DNA of 64,000 nt, taken from Prorocentrum cordatum. Taxonomy: Eukaryota; Sar; Dinophyceae; Prorocentrales; Prorocentraceae. Positions 33,647 to 45,825 of the stretch are shown one piece after another; the stretch's first letter is position 1, and each line of letters begins with the position of its first letter. The notes under the pieces were generated by a model. The model did no database searches, had not been told where the DNA came from, and saw only the letters and a program-made list of their open reading frames with translations. A program made the translations under genes and the position numbers. The stretch covers positions 705,209 through 769,208 of the forward strand of contig CAUYUJ010019904.1 of NCBI GenBank assembly GCA_963575745.1, given 5' to 3'.

Positions 33647-33660
33647 GGCCCATGCGTATC

Positions 33661-36389
33661 TTAGTCTTGAGGCTGAGCCCCAATCCTAACAGCGCCCCTT
33701 CTCTCTCCAAGAATCCAGCGCGTCGGGAGTCGATGGACATATAGCCCCTGGATAGCATATTCCGTTATATGCCCACGGAGTATGCCCATTACCCGAATGG
33801 GCCTGCCATCAAACAAATCGGGCGCGAGCTGCTTACCCGAGAAATCTCGCAACAGGTAGGCGGTTCTGGCCACCGCGTGTCTCTCGTGGACATAACCATC
33901 CGAATCTGGCAGTGAATAGATTCCTCCATAAGTTTGACGGCAGCAGTCATCGAGGCAAAGCAGAGATGGCCGCATGCTGGTCCTGCTCCAGGCTGCCGCC
34001 GTCTTTGACATACGTTTTCACGCATGGACTCTCTGGGAACGGGCAATTCACATGCTCGACAAGCAGTCAATCACCTCTGTAGACATCTTGGTCGTGAGAA
34101 TTTCACACTCCAACCCTTCATTGAAGATACCTGCGGTGCTTGGCGACTTTACCAGAAACCCAGAACACGAGCCGATCTCGGACCTATTTGAACACATGTC
34201 TCCAACTGTCTAGTCAATAGTGAAGAATTTGGGGCGGCTCTGGCCGGGGTCCAACAATCGGCGCTGTCTCTCCCTTTCACGACTTTCCGAAAGAATCGCA
34301 AATATGAATCTCAGAGTCCTCACATTAAGCACTCGGTGTTCCACGCGGAACTGAATCTTCAGATCAGAGCGAGCATCCTTGATCTTACATGCGAAATTGT
34401 GTACGAGCCAGATAGCCGCTGGAGGATCCCCTCCATCCGCAGTGAGCACGTCCCCCCACGCTTGCCATCCACCATCGTACTCGATCAAGCGTTCGTCCAC
34501 ACATGGCCAAATTAACGCGCAAAGTGGTGGGCACTTGATGGGCAACCCAGAAGATTCCATATTTCTCCTAGATATGGGCCACCATTGACACACCTTGGTG
34601 TTATCAGACCTCCAAGAACTGTAGGACATGAATATGCTCGTAAGTGGCTCCAGGAAACAGAAGTACGAGTCAGGTCTATAGGGCGGCATGCCGCGACATA
34701 ATTCAGCCACCCAAAAGGGGTAAAGCACATGTATTCGGCCATTCCAGTCATGTCCGCCAACGACTTCTCCTTTTCTGAAATGTTTCCTGCACCTGTGCTT
34801 CTTGTGCTTCAGGAACATTATGAAGCAACTGCGCACAGCCCTCGAAAAAAAATGTGTCCAGAACATTCGATGGCTTCGTCTCGATTCAGGTAAGTGGGGT
34901 AGACTCCAGCTGGAGCCAGAATGAACCGATTGGTAAATTGTGTCTGGAGCAAAACATCACGTTTCTCTACTTTAACCTTATCATGGTAATCTCGAACGGA
35001 TTTACACCGTTTTACATGCAAATCACATCGAGGGCATCCCACAATGCCCGATCGGAAACTATGTGGTTTTTTACATATAGACCTTCCGTAATCATCCCTG
35101 GGATCTCGGACGGAGAACCATTTCGTATGATCGTAACTATGCCACGACGAAGCTTACTTCCATGCTGCGGCACGTGGCGGACAACGCCGCAGTTGCATCA
35201 TCGCCCGTGCGATTGCAGAGGACGATATTGTCTAGACCCGCCCATTCAGGTAGTTCTTGAAAAACTACAGAACCATCGGGGGTCATTCGGAATCTGTTCC
35301 CGTAAAAAAAAATTGTCGTGGAAGACCATGAACCCATCCGTCTTTTCTATGGGTTGGGCGGGCAATCCGGAAAAAATCCCCGCGACACGCGATCCAAAGG
35401 TACCATTCGTCCCATCTTCCGATTGGCCGAATTTGAACTCTGCATTCGGCACCAGTTTTGGGTCGTCCTGCTGCCCCAGCCAGCTGCGCCAGCCTGGAAG
35501 CAACTGGACGATTTCAGGAGGTACTTCTGGCGCAGCGATAACAAGGAATCGAAGGACGTTGTCATCAGGACTGTCCATCAGGCCAGCGTCTCCCCTACGG
35601 CTGCATATTTTTCCAAGTTGCGATCGAAATATCGCCTCCTTTGTGCCGACGTACAACACAAGGCCATGTTCTGGCTCCGCGTTATGACAATCATACGGCA
35701 CGTACATTCGCTCCATCTCAACTGACTGCGCCCGGGGATCGAGTCGCCAACGCATTCGCTAACAAAGGGAACGTACCATGTTCCAAAATCGCTCATTGAA
35801 ACGCAGTCCAAAAGCGTAGCAAAAAGGCACCATCGTCCAGAATTCGTGATGAGGTACGTAGAATGCCGCAGTGCACGCAATATAAATCCATCCAAAAAAT
35901 TAGATTTCTCCGCACTCCTCTCACTCCTGTAAATCCAAAACTCTGCGTGACCCCAGACACGCGCAGTTTGGCACGGGGACGTCTCGAGTTCAATCGGCTC
36001 AAGGCTTTCCAAGGTGTCTACCCAATTTGTCTCGGATATGGCATGAGACCCCAAATTAACATATCTTTATACACATATGCTATCGCATGTGAGTAATCCT
36101 CTCGAGAGAGCTTCCTTAGCATGATAATGATTGGGTCTCCGTGAAATTGTGCCACATAGTGTGCAGAGACTGAACAGAGTGATATCGAAGAGCCATCATG
36201 TCCGCTACAACTGAGCCGAGGCATGTGCCCATTCCACTTGAGATTCAATGTAATCAAGGATTCGTTGAATGATGTCGTCACCCCTGAGACTCTCTCCCTC
36301 CACTCGGCACACCCCCTTTCCTTCTGGCCGGAAGTATGCTGTCTGGGGGCAAGTGCGGCGCCCCTGTCACGCGCCCAAGGCGGGCGCAT
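33661..36389 (-). pseudogene. Unidentified decayed coding region, AT-richer than its surroundings
   Basis: Minus-strand frames read like diverged protein. They include FHGDPIIIMLRKLSREDYSH and AIAYVYKDMLIWGLMPYP (36,018-36,389), YVPYDCHNAEPEHGLVLYVG and PPEIVQLLPGWRSW (35,246-35,755), CVDERLIEYDGGWQAWGDVL and FACKIKDARSDLKIQFRVEH (34,210-34,866), and ERHAVARTAYLLRDFSGKQL (33,661-34,011). They lie in several frames with stops between, so this is a pseudogene or contains introns I cannot place. I recognise no family. Visibly lower GC sets it apart from most of the window. Other frames have weaker protein character. Confidence 0.35.
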
Positions 36390-36479
36390 CCGCCGGGGAG
36401 ATAGCGGGCCGGTACTGAGACAGAAGCGTCCGAAAACTTTGATCGCGGACGACAGGTCCGAGCGGTCTTATCCGTCGAA

Positions 36480-37300
36480 CATGGTTACATAGGAGCCCTG
36501 GAATTTGGAAACAGGTGCAGCTGTCACTGGGGCACTGACTGCAGGTTGCGCGCCGCCAGCTGAGCTGGCGGCAACACCTCCCAAGTCGATGTCCAAAGCG
36601 GCAGCCGTCCTCCCACATCTGAAGTCCCAACATCGTCATCAGGGACATCGAACTCGGCACCATCCGCAAGGAGTTCAATGCTACCGAGCAATTTGCCTTC
36701 AGACTCAAAGTTTTCCTTACACGCAACCTTCTCCTACATGTAAGTCATAGCCTCAGGGAAGCCCCTCTCTTTTCCAACCTTGTTCTGGCGTCTTTGATTT
36801 ATCATTTTTGCCGCACCCATAAAGACATCAGCTCTTTTCTTCTCATCATTCGCCCTGCGGAGCAAAAGGTCGACTACGTTTGGGATTGCAATCGTCGTTC
36901 TGTCAGCCTCGTCCAGTGAGAGACTAGGAAACTGCAAATTCCATATATCCAACAACAGCTTCAAAACAGGACGGGCAACTTTGGGCGCATTCGGGTCCTT
37001 ATCCCATGTATCACGATCAACGGAAAGCGATGGTGTCTTCGCTGATTCTACTGAATGAACGGTACTGGAAGCAGTTTGTTATGATTGCCGAATGGCTGCT
37101 CCATCCTCGGGTTCTCCTCGCAATGGGGTAGAAACGCCCCCACCAGCCGAGCCAGCGGAAGCGTTCTTGGGATGAGGGGTTCCCGGTGGTCTCATTCGCT
37201 TTCGGAGGCGGTGGCTTAGAAGACGGCCGTGGCCCTACGTTCGGGGGCGGCGCCTTCAAAATCCGCTGCTCCAGGTCGACGTTCTGCGCCGATTGGGATG
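36480..37300 (-). pseudogene. Unidentified coding fragment (charged, helical)
   Basis: The minus frame ending at 36,734 reads TWDKDPNAPKVARPVLKLLL, then LQFPSLSLDEADRTTIAIPN, then LLRRANDEKKRADVFMGAAK and NQRRQNKVGKERGFPEAM. After a TAG at 36,734-36,736 the same frame stays protein-like (EKVACKENFESEGKLLGSIE, then LLADGAEFDVPDDDVG) to about 36,530. Upstream a TAA near 37,080 interrupts it. Mixed charge and composition suggest a real ancestral protein. I do not recognise the family. It lies between the satellite array and the AT-richer block and may belong with either. Confidence 0.35.
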
Positions 37301-37467
37301 AAACCCTGGGCTCCGAGGAAACTTTCACTGACTCAGCTCCCATGTTCCTCCCCAGTGCAGCACTTCTGCTCTGTCTGAATATTTCCCTACCCTCCTTTGT
37401 TGGGTATTCGTTTTGAATAGAGCACCACGGTCGCGTCTCCCTCCTCCCGCCTCCTCCTGCCCTCTCT

Positions 37468-39835
37468 TCGCCGTCGCTGGGGGGCTGCGATCTGCGAAAC
37501 TGTCGCCACTTGAGAGGGCTGCGGGTGGGTCCAGCGGAGTGAGGCACCGCGCAGACCCGAGGTAGACCTCGCCGTCCCTGGGGGGCTCGATCTGCGAAAA
37601 TGTCGCCACCTTCGAGGGCTGCTGGTGGGTCCAGCGGAGTGAGGCACCGCGCAGACATGAGGTAGACCTCGCCGTCCCTGGGGGAATGCGATCTGCGAAA
37701 CTGTCGCCACTTTCGAGGGCTGCTGGCGGGTCCAGCGAAGCGGGGCACCGCGCAGACCTGAAGTAGACCTCGCCGTCCCTGGGGGACTGCGATCTGCGAA
37801 CCTGTCGCCACTTTCGAGGGCTGCTGGTGGGTCCAGCGGAGGGAGGCACCGCGCAGACCTGAGGTAGACCTCGCCGTACCTGGGGGGCTGCGATCTGCGA
37901 AACCGTCGCCACCTTCGAGGGCTGATGGTGGGTCCACCAGAGTGATGCACCGCGCAGACCTGAGGTAGACCTCGCCGTCCCTGGGGGGCTGCGATCTGCG
38001 AAACTGTCGCCTCTTTCGAGAGCTGCCGGTGGGTCCAGCGGAGAGAGGCACCGCGCAGACCTGAGGTAAAACTCGCCGTCCCTGGGGGACTGCGATCTGC
38101 GAACCTGTCGCCACCTTCGAGGGCTGCTGGTGGGTCCAGCGGAGTGAGGCACCGCGCAGACCCGAGGCAGACATCGCCGGACCTGGGGGGCTGCGATCTG
38201 CGAAACTGTCGCCACTTTCAAGGGCTGCTGGCGGGTCCAGCGGAGCGAGGCACCGCGCAGACCTGAGCGAGACCCCGCCGTTCCTTGGGGGGCTGCGACC
38301 TGCGAAACTGTCTCCATTTTCGAGGGCTGCTGGTGGGTCCACCGGAGTGAAGCAGAGCGCAAACCCGAGGTACACCTCGCCGTCCCTGGGGGGCTGCGGT
38401 TTGCGAAACAGTCGCCACTTTCGAAGGCTGCTGGAGGGCCCAGCGCAGTGAGGCACCGCGCAGACCTGAGGTAGACCTCGCCGTACCTGGGGGGCTGCGA
38501 TCTGCGCAACTGTCGCCACCTTCGAGGGCTGCTGGTGGGTCCAGCGGAGTGAGGCACCGCGCAGACCTGAGGTAGACCTCGCCGTACCTGGGGGGCTGCG
38601 ATCTGCGAAACTGTCGCCACCTTCGAGGGCTGCTGGTGGGTCCAGCGGGGGGAGGCACCGCGCAGACCCGAGGCAGACATCGCCGTACCTGGGAGGCTGC
38701 GACCTGCGAAACTGTCGCAACTTTCTAAGTCTGCCGGTGGGTCCAGCGGAGTGAAGCACCGCGCAATCCTGAGGTAGCCCTGGTCGTCCCTGGGGGCCGC
38801 GATCTGCGAAACTACCCCCATTTTCGAGGGCGGCTGGCGGGCCCAGCAGAGTGAAGCACCGCGCCGACCCGAGGTAGACCTCGCCGTCCCTGGGGGACTG
38901 CGATCTGCGAAACAATCGCCACGTTCGAAGGCTGCTCGCGGGTCCAGCGGAGCGAGGCACCGCGCAGACCTGAGGTAGACCTCGCCGTCCCTGGGGGGCT
39001 GCGATCTGCGAAATGGTCGCCACCTTCGAGGGCTGCTGGTGGGTCCAGCGGAGTGAGTCACCGCGCAGACCTGAAGAAGACCTCGCCGTCCCTGGGGGGC
39101 TGCGATCTGCGAAACTGTCGCAGACTTCGAGGGCTGCTGGCGGGTCCAGCGGAGAGAGGCACCGCGCAGACCTGAGGTAAAACTCGCCGTCCCTGGGGGG
39201 CTGCGATCTGCGAACCTGTCGCCACCTTCGAGGGCTGCTGGTGGGTCCAGCGGAGTAAAGCAACGCGCAGACTTGAGGTAGACCTCGCCGTCCCTGGGGG
39301 GCTGCGACCTGCGGAAGCGTCGCCAATTTCGAAAGCCGCTGGTGGGTCCAAGGGACCAAGGCACCGCGCAAACCTTAATTAGGTAGACCTCACAGTCCAT
39401 GGGGGACTGCTATCTGCGAAACTGTCGCCACCTTCGAGGGCTGCTGGTGGGTCCAGCGGAGTGAGGCACCGCGCAGACCTGAGGTAGACCTCGCCGTACC
39501 TGTGGGGCTGCGATCTGCGAAACTGTCGCCACTTTCGAGGCTGCTGGCGGGTCCAGCGGAGCGAGGCACCGCGCAGACCTGAGCGAGACCCCGCCGTCCC
39601 TTGGGGGGCTGCGACCTGCGAAACTGTCTCCATTTTCGAAGGCTGCTGGCGGGCCCAGCGGAGTGAGGCACCGCGCAGACCCGAGCGAGACCTCGCCGTC
39701 CCTGGGGGGCTGCGATCTGTAAAAATTGTCGCCACTTTCGAAAGGCTGCTGGTGGGCTCGCCACTTTCGAAGGCTGCTGGTGGGCCCAGCGAAGCGAGGC
39801 ACTGCGCGGACCTGAGCGGGACCTCAGCGCCCCAG
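37468..39835 (-). repeat. 101-bp satellite array, about 23 units
   Basis: Head-to-tail units of 100-101 bp contain GTCGCCACCTTCGAGGGCTG, GGTGGGTCCAGCGGAGTGAG, GCACCGCGCAGACCTGAGG and TAGACCTCGCCGTCCCTGG. GAGGTAGACC landmarks at 37,561, 37,661 and 37,762 show the period. Reading the minus strand in one frame gives a 101-residue super-repeat spanning three units. Two overlapping minus frames stay open for 784 and 691 codons. The array starts and stops within unrelated DNA, with a scrambled partial unit at 39,735-39,780. Confidence 0.95.
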
Positions 39836-39943
39836 GGCAGCCATGTCACGTTGTTGCTGCCCCGCCGACGTTTCAAGCCCCTTTCCCACAGCCTCCGTTT
39901 GGACCTTGCATCCCCCTTATTGACTCATCGGTTTTCCCTTTGG

Positions 39944-41331
39944 TTAGGGACTCGCGAACCTTCCGAGCGGGCGGCCACCTTCTGCAGCTGAGCCACAGAA
40001 TGGCGGCGCGTAGAAGTAGGCACCTAACTTGCTCGTCTTTACGATGTGTTCCGCAAATTTCTCGGGCGCTGCAAATCGCCCCCCGTCCAAGTCAACGCAT
40101 TCATCATCATCTACTCAGACATGATAGTTGTCGTCAGGCAGATGCTTCAGGCGTTCATACAGGACGGTCGCGTCCAAGACAATGATATTCTGGCATAGTC
40201 TGACCGCGCGATATTGATCAATTCGCCGATTCATGTAATTGAGAACGAACGTAGACACATCGATCCAAAGAGGGCCAGGGTCAGCAATCCCGCCCCCTGA
40301 CTGCAAGCCTGCGTCATCACCTTCTCCTTGGAAGAGATGCACGGTTTTAAGCGGTATTCGTGCGACTGTCTCATCAACGAAAAGACTTCGCATCTCTCAA
40401 AGTCTGCGCCACCAGCCGCGTAAACAAAGCTGTCGGGCTCGTAACCGCCTGCTCTTTTTAGCAATCTAGCGCGGCCACCTGAAACGTCATTGAGATTCCA
40501 GGAGGCATGAGCCATCTCATGGTCATTCCATTTGTCGATGAACAGTAGCCTGTCCTGCGACAACCAATCGAGACACCAAATCTGCTGTCTCATGCAGGTA
40601 CCAGTCGCGGCGCCCAATGCTACCCACACGCATCCACGCGCGAATTCCCCGAGATCGTCGCGGATATCGCGACTGCTTTTATGTCTGTTCCTCTTCGTAC
40701 ACGACATCGTCGAATCACTGGCCATCAGAGATGCAACATTCCAGTGCTGGCGCGTTCTCTCACTGCCCATCACGCACCTTGTTTGCGATAAAGGCACCAT
40801 GAAAGCATCCAGGTGTTTGGCAGTGCGGAACACTGAGAAGCTGACCTCTCCGACAATAGGAACCCTCCCGTGGCCGCGCGCTTCTGCGATCGCCGCGATT
40901 GCTTGACATGTCGCATGATAGCGCAGAGCACTGACATCTGGGACCGTCGCACTCGTCACATCAGGATACAACTCTAGCACGTCGCCAACCACATCCCCCC
41001 CTTCTACGTTGCCAAGAACGACACCCCTAGGCCCAAAAAGGTGAGCCATTTGCTTTTGGCGCTGCATAATGTTCCAGATGCCTTGACTACGGCACTCGGG
41101 ATCCAATCCAACTCCTTTTGGTCCTGAGAATTGGGCTCTAGCTGCTGGCTGTTCCGACGCAGGGGCCCGGCCATCGCCCACCACCAGCTGAGCCGGAGGC
41201 AGGGGGGTCAGGATCCCCACCATCATCACCAGATCGGTGAGAATATCCTGCAAGTCCCTGACCGGGTGGCGCATTGCTCTTTCTGGCGCTCTGTCCGGCG
41301 CCATCGGATGGACCTCCTTCCATGGGGACAT
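39944..41331 (-). pseudogene. Unidentified protein-coding remnant left of the second copia element
   Basis: Minus strand: the frame over 40,231-41,331 includes SALRYHATCQAIAAIAEARG, LSQDRLLFIDKWNDHEMAHA and AGGYEPDSFVYAAGGADFER. A shift near 40,390 leads into a second frame (to 39,944) with GPLWIDVSTFVLNYMNRRID and AVRLCQNIIVLDATVLYERL. After an in-frame TGA at 40,115 it continues DLDGGRFAAPEKFAEHIVKT and ends at a TAA at 39,944. The composition is protein-like, and the pieces join with one shift and one stop. I do not recognise the family; a retroelement accessory protein or a host pseudogene are both possible. Confidence 0.35.
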
Positions 41332-41334
41332 CAG

Positions 41335-42235
41335 TCACTTCCACGTCGCCCAGAATCCAACAGCAGTCACTCTGAGGGAATCATGATTCACACATTTGTC
41401 CATAAATTGCTGGGCCAGGCCGGCTCCACAACTGCGCAACTGGATCGACTTGTCATCGGGTGATGGGGCAGTCCGTTGCTCCCGGGTCCGGTGTCGACTT
41501 CTACTTCGCCTGTTCCGTTGCTCCATCACCAGACCACATCCATCTGGCACGTTGCTGCCGCGTTTCCTCGGCGCCAGGAACAGCACGCACAAAATTCACA
41601 CGTTTGCTAATCACTGCCATTCTCTCGCGCAAGGTGCAAGTCAATGCAGCGCAAGTGAGGGACGAGTCAGCAGGACAGCCAAAAATGGGGAGCTGCGGCC
41701 GTCCAGGGGGCGGCCAAGTCTGCGGGCCCGCGGTCGCAATGACCGCGGGCCCATGAGCTCAAACAGCAGCAGCGGCGCGGGCACTCGGGCCGCGCGCGGG
41801 CATCCGATTACGCGAGTGAACGGCGCACGCTATCTGAAACTGATTAGCACGATGGAGATCCCGCACTTGCGAGCCTCTCCAATATCGGCCAGCGGCAGGC
41901 CCCTCTATGCACGCCGTTCCCCCCCTCTGGAAAGCGACGATTGCGCGTTCTCTGAAACTCCAGAACAGTTGTCTGAAGTTGTTCGAACTCCACGCGAACG
42001 CCCATGTGACCCATGGTCTCCTCACCGATAATACACGGATTCGGTCGCACATAGCCGAGGAGATCCTCCCGCGCAGGGAATTCAAACCCAAAGCGAGATA
42101 TGCTTTCCCCGGAAGGTTCTGACACCATTGGGGGCCCTCCCCCCCTGTGACTGCAGTCAGATTTCCGTTCTCGATATAGCGCATGAGCTTGCAACGCGCA
42201 TTGGAAAAAGTCACTGGGTTGCAGATCTCACTCTG
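41335..42235. other. Unassigned DNA between coding remnants
   Basis: Short frames on both strands without motifs. GGGCCCGCGGTCGCAATGACCGCGGGCCC at about 41,723-41,753 is a strong inverted repeat (arms GGGCCCGCGGTC around a short loop) that could form a hairpin. Confidence 0.5.
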
Positions 42236-42489
42236 TCACACCCCATTAACACGGCGCGCTGGCAGCTGGGCCACAGCTCCATCAGTTCCGCTGGAAAGAG
42301 CTAATTTGCCTATAACTAGTTTACCCTTGCAAACACGCTTGAGCATGCGCGCCCTCTTGCCTGGTAGCTGAGCTCCCGCGCGCGCGGCCGCCTGCGGGCC
42401 GACGGCCCGATCGGGAACCCCCCCGGGCCCCACGGGAAGTCCATCTGCGAACACTGATGCAAGACAGTGCGGGTAGCATTTGATATCCG

Positions 42490-43040
42490 ACAACTTTGGG
42501 GACGCGAACTTGACAAGGCACAAAACTGCAATCCATGCTAGTGGGTCCGTGAATCGATGTGCCCCTATGTCGGCAGCCTCATTCTGTGTTCTTTCGTACT
42601 GCAGCTCCACAACACCACAGCTAAATTGCCCAGAATCGGCGGCAGTATGAATTCTGCGCGCGCGGCATATGCATCAATTCTTGGGACCCCCCGCTTCGGT
42701 GACTTTGCACGCTGCCTGGTTATCTTCAAGGAACGAGGACATAGGAGTTCTCTGAAGTAAAACTCCTCAGAGGAATCGAAGCCGATAGTCCGATGCACCG
42801 TGCAAAACCTGCGGCCGCTATCTGCGATTCCAACATACAATGGGAACCACATGTTTGCCTTCTAGAGGCCATCCTCGGTTCGATCGCGCGCACGGTCCCC
42901 GCGCGACTTGACGGCTGGCGCCAGTAGTTCCATGAGTTCGGATGCCACTGGCCAGGTCCGCATCGTAACTCTCGGATTCGGATACCATCTTGCCACCCAC
43001 TCATGCAGCCATCCGACATTGCAAGGTCTTTTCGATGTGA
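42490..43040 (-). pseudogene. RNase H domain of the second copia element
   Basis: The frame over 42,818-43,000 reads GGKMVSESESYDADLASG followed by RTHGTTGA. This corresponds to the copia RNase H opening (GWxxxSxxxxYxDADxAG...TTG), with the first catalytic Asp kept (42,950-42,977). The C-terminal hallmark is in another frame (42,236-42,610): QYERTQNEAADIGAHRFTDP, matching the copia ADIxTKxF/L ending. The middle is broken by shifts. Confidence 0.65.
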
Positions 43041-43649
43041 CATATAAGTCTATAGAGGCCCATGCCCTGCTGCTTCGACCATGTCCCCCACGCAGCTGGC
43101 GACCTGCTCTGCAGCGATGGGTTGCAACATTCCCGAAGGCTCGGGCTGCTGCACCACGCGGCCTGGGAGATCCGCGGGCAAACCCATGGCCGTGATCCTC
43201 TGGCCTGGGGGGCCTGGCTCAGTTAAAACATCAAGAGCTTCTGCGAGGGCCTCCTCCGGGCCCCCCCTCGGCCGTCCTCCAGGTCGACCATCTCTGGCCC
43301 AAATGGCGCCTCCGCTGATGGGCACATCGCAAAGCCTGCATCCGCAAGCTGCGCGCACAAGAGGACACAGGACTCAAAGATATCGGTTACGTCGCATTCG
43401 ATGGCCTGGACATCCTTGGCCGATCTCGGCGCGCACGGTTCTATCGGCGTTTGTAGACTACACGAAGAGCTCCCATTTCCGCTGTCTCTTCCCCACATGC
43501 CCCCCCCCCATCCGAATCGTCAAACGACGTATTCTTTTGCTTTGGCGGTGAGGGATCCAGGGTCGCGGGCACTGCCCCGTGCCACTAAGCCTACGTTCAA
43601 GCCGCACGAAGCGCCCCACCTCCGCAAGAAGGTATATCCCTATCCATTT

Positions 43650-44435
43650 TGGGCAACCTTCCGAGAGCTCCTGCATAATTATCCAACCTACTTCCATGGT
43701 TTCGAATGGTCTGACATTTCGAAGTCATCAACATCAGTAACCAGAAACGACTTCAACTCGGCAAGGACACGGCAACTTCGCCACGGATTACATTTGTCGG
43801 ACCCTTTGGAGAAGGTGCGTTTCTCGTAATGTTTATCCCATTACCCCCCAGAATCGGAGTGCCCACGCAGAGAGACTATCCATAGGCAGGCAGGATTCTT
43901 CACGTGAGTCCATGAGTCGGACCATTCCTCTCTGGGCAACCATGTCCGGGTGGGAGCCCCGCCCTGTTTGGACTGTGCACATGCCTGCTTTGCGTCAAGC
44001 CGTTGAATTTCGCGGCCCTGTAACAATCTACATGCATCGGCCACCTCCCTAGCATGCACCCCGGCTGGGCTACTGGACAACTCTGGGACTAATGCGACGT
44101 CCTTGTTTTGATTACGCACGTCCGAACCGTCGAAAACAACTCGCCCCTTGAATGTTCTATCCCTGTGCCCCTCAGGCAACTCGGAATTAGATGCAAAAAG
44201 GATCTCGAAAAAATCCACCGAAGCGCGCAGTCCCACGTCTCAGGTTCTCGATCACATCTCGGCCGCATTGACCTTTGCCGTCGCCCCAGGTTCCGATGGA
44301 TCGGGGCCTATATGCTCGAAGACCCTCTTGAGCTCCCGGTTTGACGGCTGCATCCGGTTTTGCGACTGAACGGGCAACAGCTGCGCCAACCGCACCTTGG
44401 AACGAGGCCCCCAGGGAACCAGCAGAGCGGGTCAC
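43650..44435 (-). pseudogene. Reverse transcriptase of the second copia element, VDD intact
   Basis: The frame over 43,841-44,236 has FKGRVVFDGSDVRNQNKDVA then ELSSSPAGVHAREVADACRL. These match the copia K(Y/F)KGRxVFxG(N/D)xV entry motif and the SSPA block. IQRLDAKQACAQSKQG holds the motif A Asp (family form ADAxQAYxQ). Then come TRTWLPREEW and PACLWIVSLRGHSDSGG (normally LYGHPDSG). After a frame change the palm reads ELKSFLVTDVDDFEMSDHS at about 43,703-43,760, so both catalytic Asp residues are present. A family match is strong, but a stop and at least one shift make it non-functional as it stands. Confidence 0.8.
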
Positions 44436-44489
44436 CGAAGTTCCCCTCTCGAAGGGTAGGCTCGCGCCTGCAAAAGGGTTTTATACACA

Positions 44490-44566
44490 TATATATATAT
44501 ATATATATATGTACGAAGTTTATTCACGTGTGTATATATATAACATTTATATATATATATATATAA
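44490..44566. repeat. Two (AT)n dinucleotide runs
   Basis: (AT)n runs at about 44,488-44,511 and 44,548-44,566, with a short TGTATATATATA run at 44,530-44,541 between them. They interrupt the copia polyprotein near the RT N-terminus. Likely a microsatellite expansion. Confidence 0.9.
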
Positions 44567-44569
44567 TTG

Positions 44570-45825
44570 TGTTGTTTCTCTCTCGGTGCGTCTGAGATTC
44601 GGACGCAAGCGTCTGCAACGGCATTCCGGGCACGCCGCGCCGCTGAGCGACGGCCGCTCGCCTCGTAGCCAGGCACGCCCGTAGAAGAAAGCGCAATCCA
44701 TGGTCGAGAATCCCCCCAAGCTGAGCCCGGGCCGATCCCGCCCCGAGGGATCGCTCCCCCATGCCACGTTAGCTTCCACCGAACATTTTCGTAGTCAGAC
44801 TCGGCATCTGAATCCGATTGAACGTCTATCGACTGCAAATCAGATGGGCCAACATCTGGCAGAAAATCCCCACAACAGCATCAGCGCCAGCACCACGTGC
44901 CACCCGTGCTACCTCGATACCAATGTCTTCCGAAAGATCGAGGCGTGGCCCTTTGTCCTCAAACGCGAAGGAACACAACTTCTCAGCGTTGTGTCTTCCA
45001 ATAGCCCCACTGCGTTCTCTGTGGGCCACTCGGCCATCAGGGTCGCAGTACAGCACGACTCGTAGGGCACATGACTTACGTTTGCCAGTTAGTAGAAGTT
45101 TACGCGATAACTTTTCTGAGGGACATCGATAGTCGATCTCGCTCCAAATATTCCACGGCATCAAAGCTATTGGGCGGAGCGCGCCAGGAACAGGCTGGGC
45201 CTCGCGCCCCCCCCCCCCCCCCGAGAATCTCTGCACTTGCATGAAAAATTGGACTGTCTATCTAATTTGCATACTTCATGACCATGCCGAATTTCCTCTG
45301 CCTGGCTGGACCCCCCCGTCTGATCAGACCCGCCTCTCACCGAGGACTCCCCGGGCGGTCGCGGCACCCCCGGACTCTCGTCATCGGGCGGGTCTTCTGG
45401 GGCAGGATCGCGCGCAGCCTCGCCTCCCTCGCCGGGCATCGACGGGGGCGGCCGCGACGCGGGTTAGTCAAACAACTCGTCGACTCCGACATTTCCCTCA
45501 AAGGCAGCACGAATGCGATCGACAAGTGGCGCTCCGCTGGACGGGCTCCTAGCCGCGTCCTTGGGCGGCGCCGTCACCGAGGCCATGCTGGCGAGGGCCT
45601 TCTCGCAAGCGTCTCTCCTTGGAAATGCGGGGTCTTGACTCGCTGCCGCAAGGTCAAAGATAGCACTGCAAACTCGTTCCGACATTTCAACGACGGGTCG
45701 AGCGCCGCCCGGCGCGCGCCCAGTCACCGCGCCCAGACCTTCGAGCGAAGCCAAAAGAGCAACATAACTCTCTGGCCAAACGACCCCCTCCGCTTTGCGC
45801 ACACATCCCAGGTGACCGCCCGAGA
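44570..45825 (-). other. Linker region between integrase and RT of the second copia element
   Basis: No domain recognised. Includes a 16-base C run at 45,207-45,222 and Glu/Asp/Pro-rich minus frames, as expected for a linker. A helical piece AFPRRDACEKALASMASVTA lies in the frame over 45,464-45,940. Confidence 0.45.

Noticed and set aside
37468-39835. CRISPR array
   Set aside because: Units are contiguous 101-bp copies with no unique spacers, in a eukaryotic context without cas genes.
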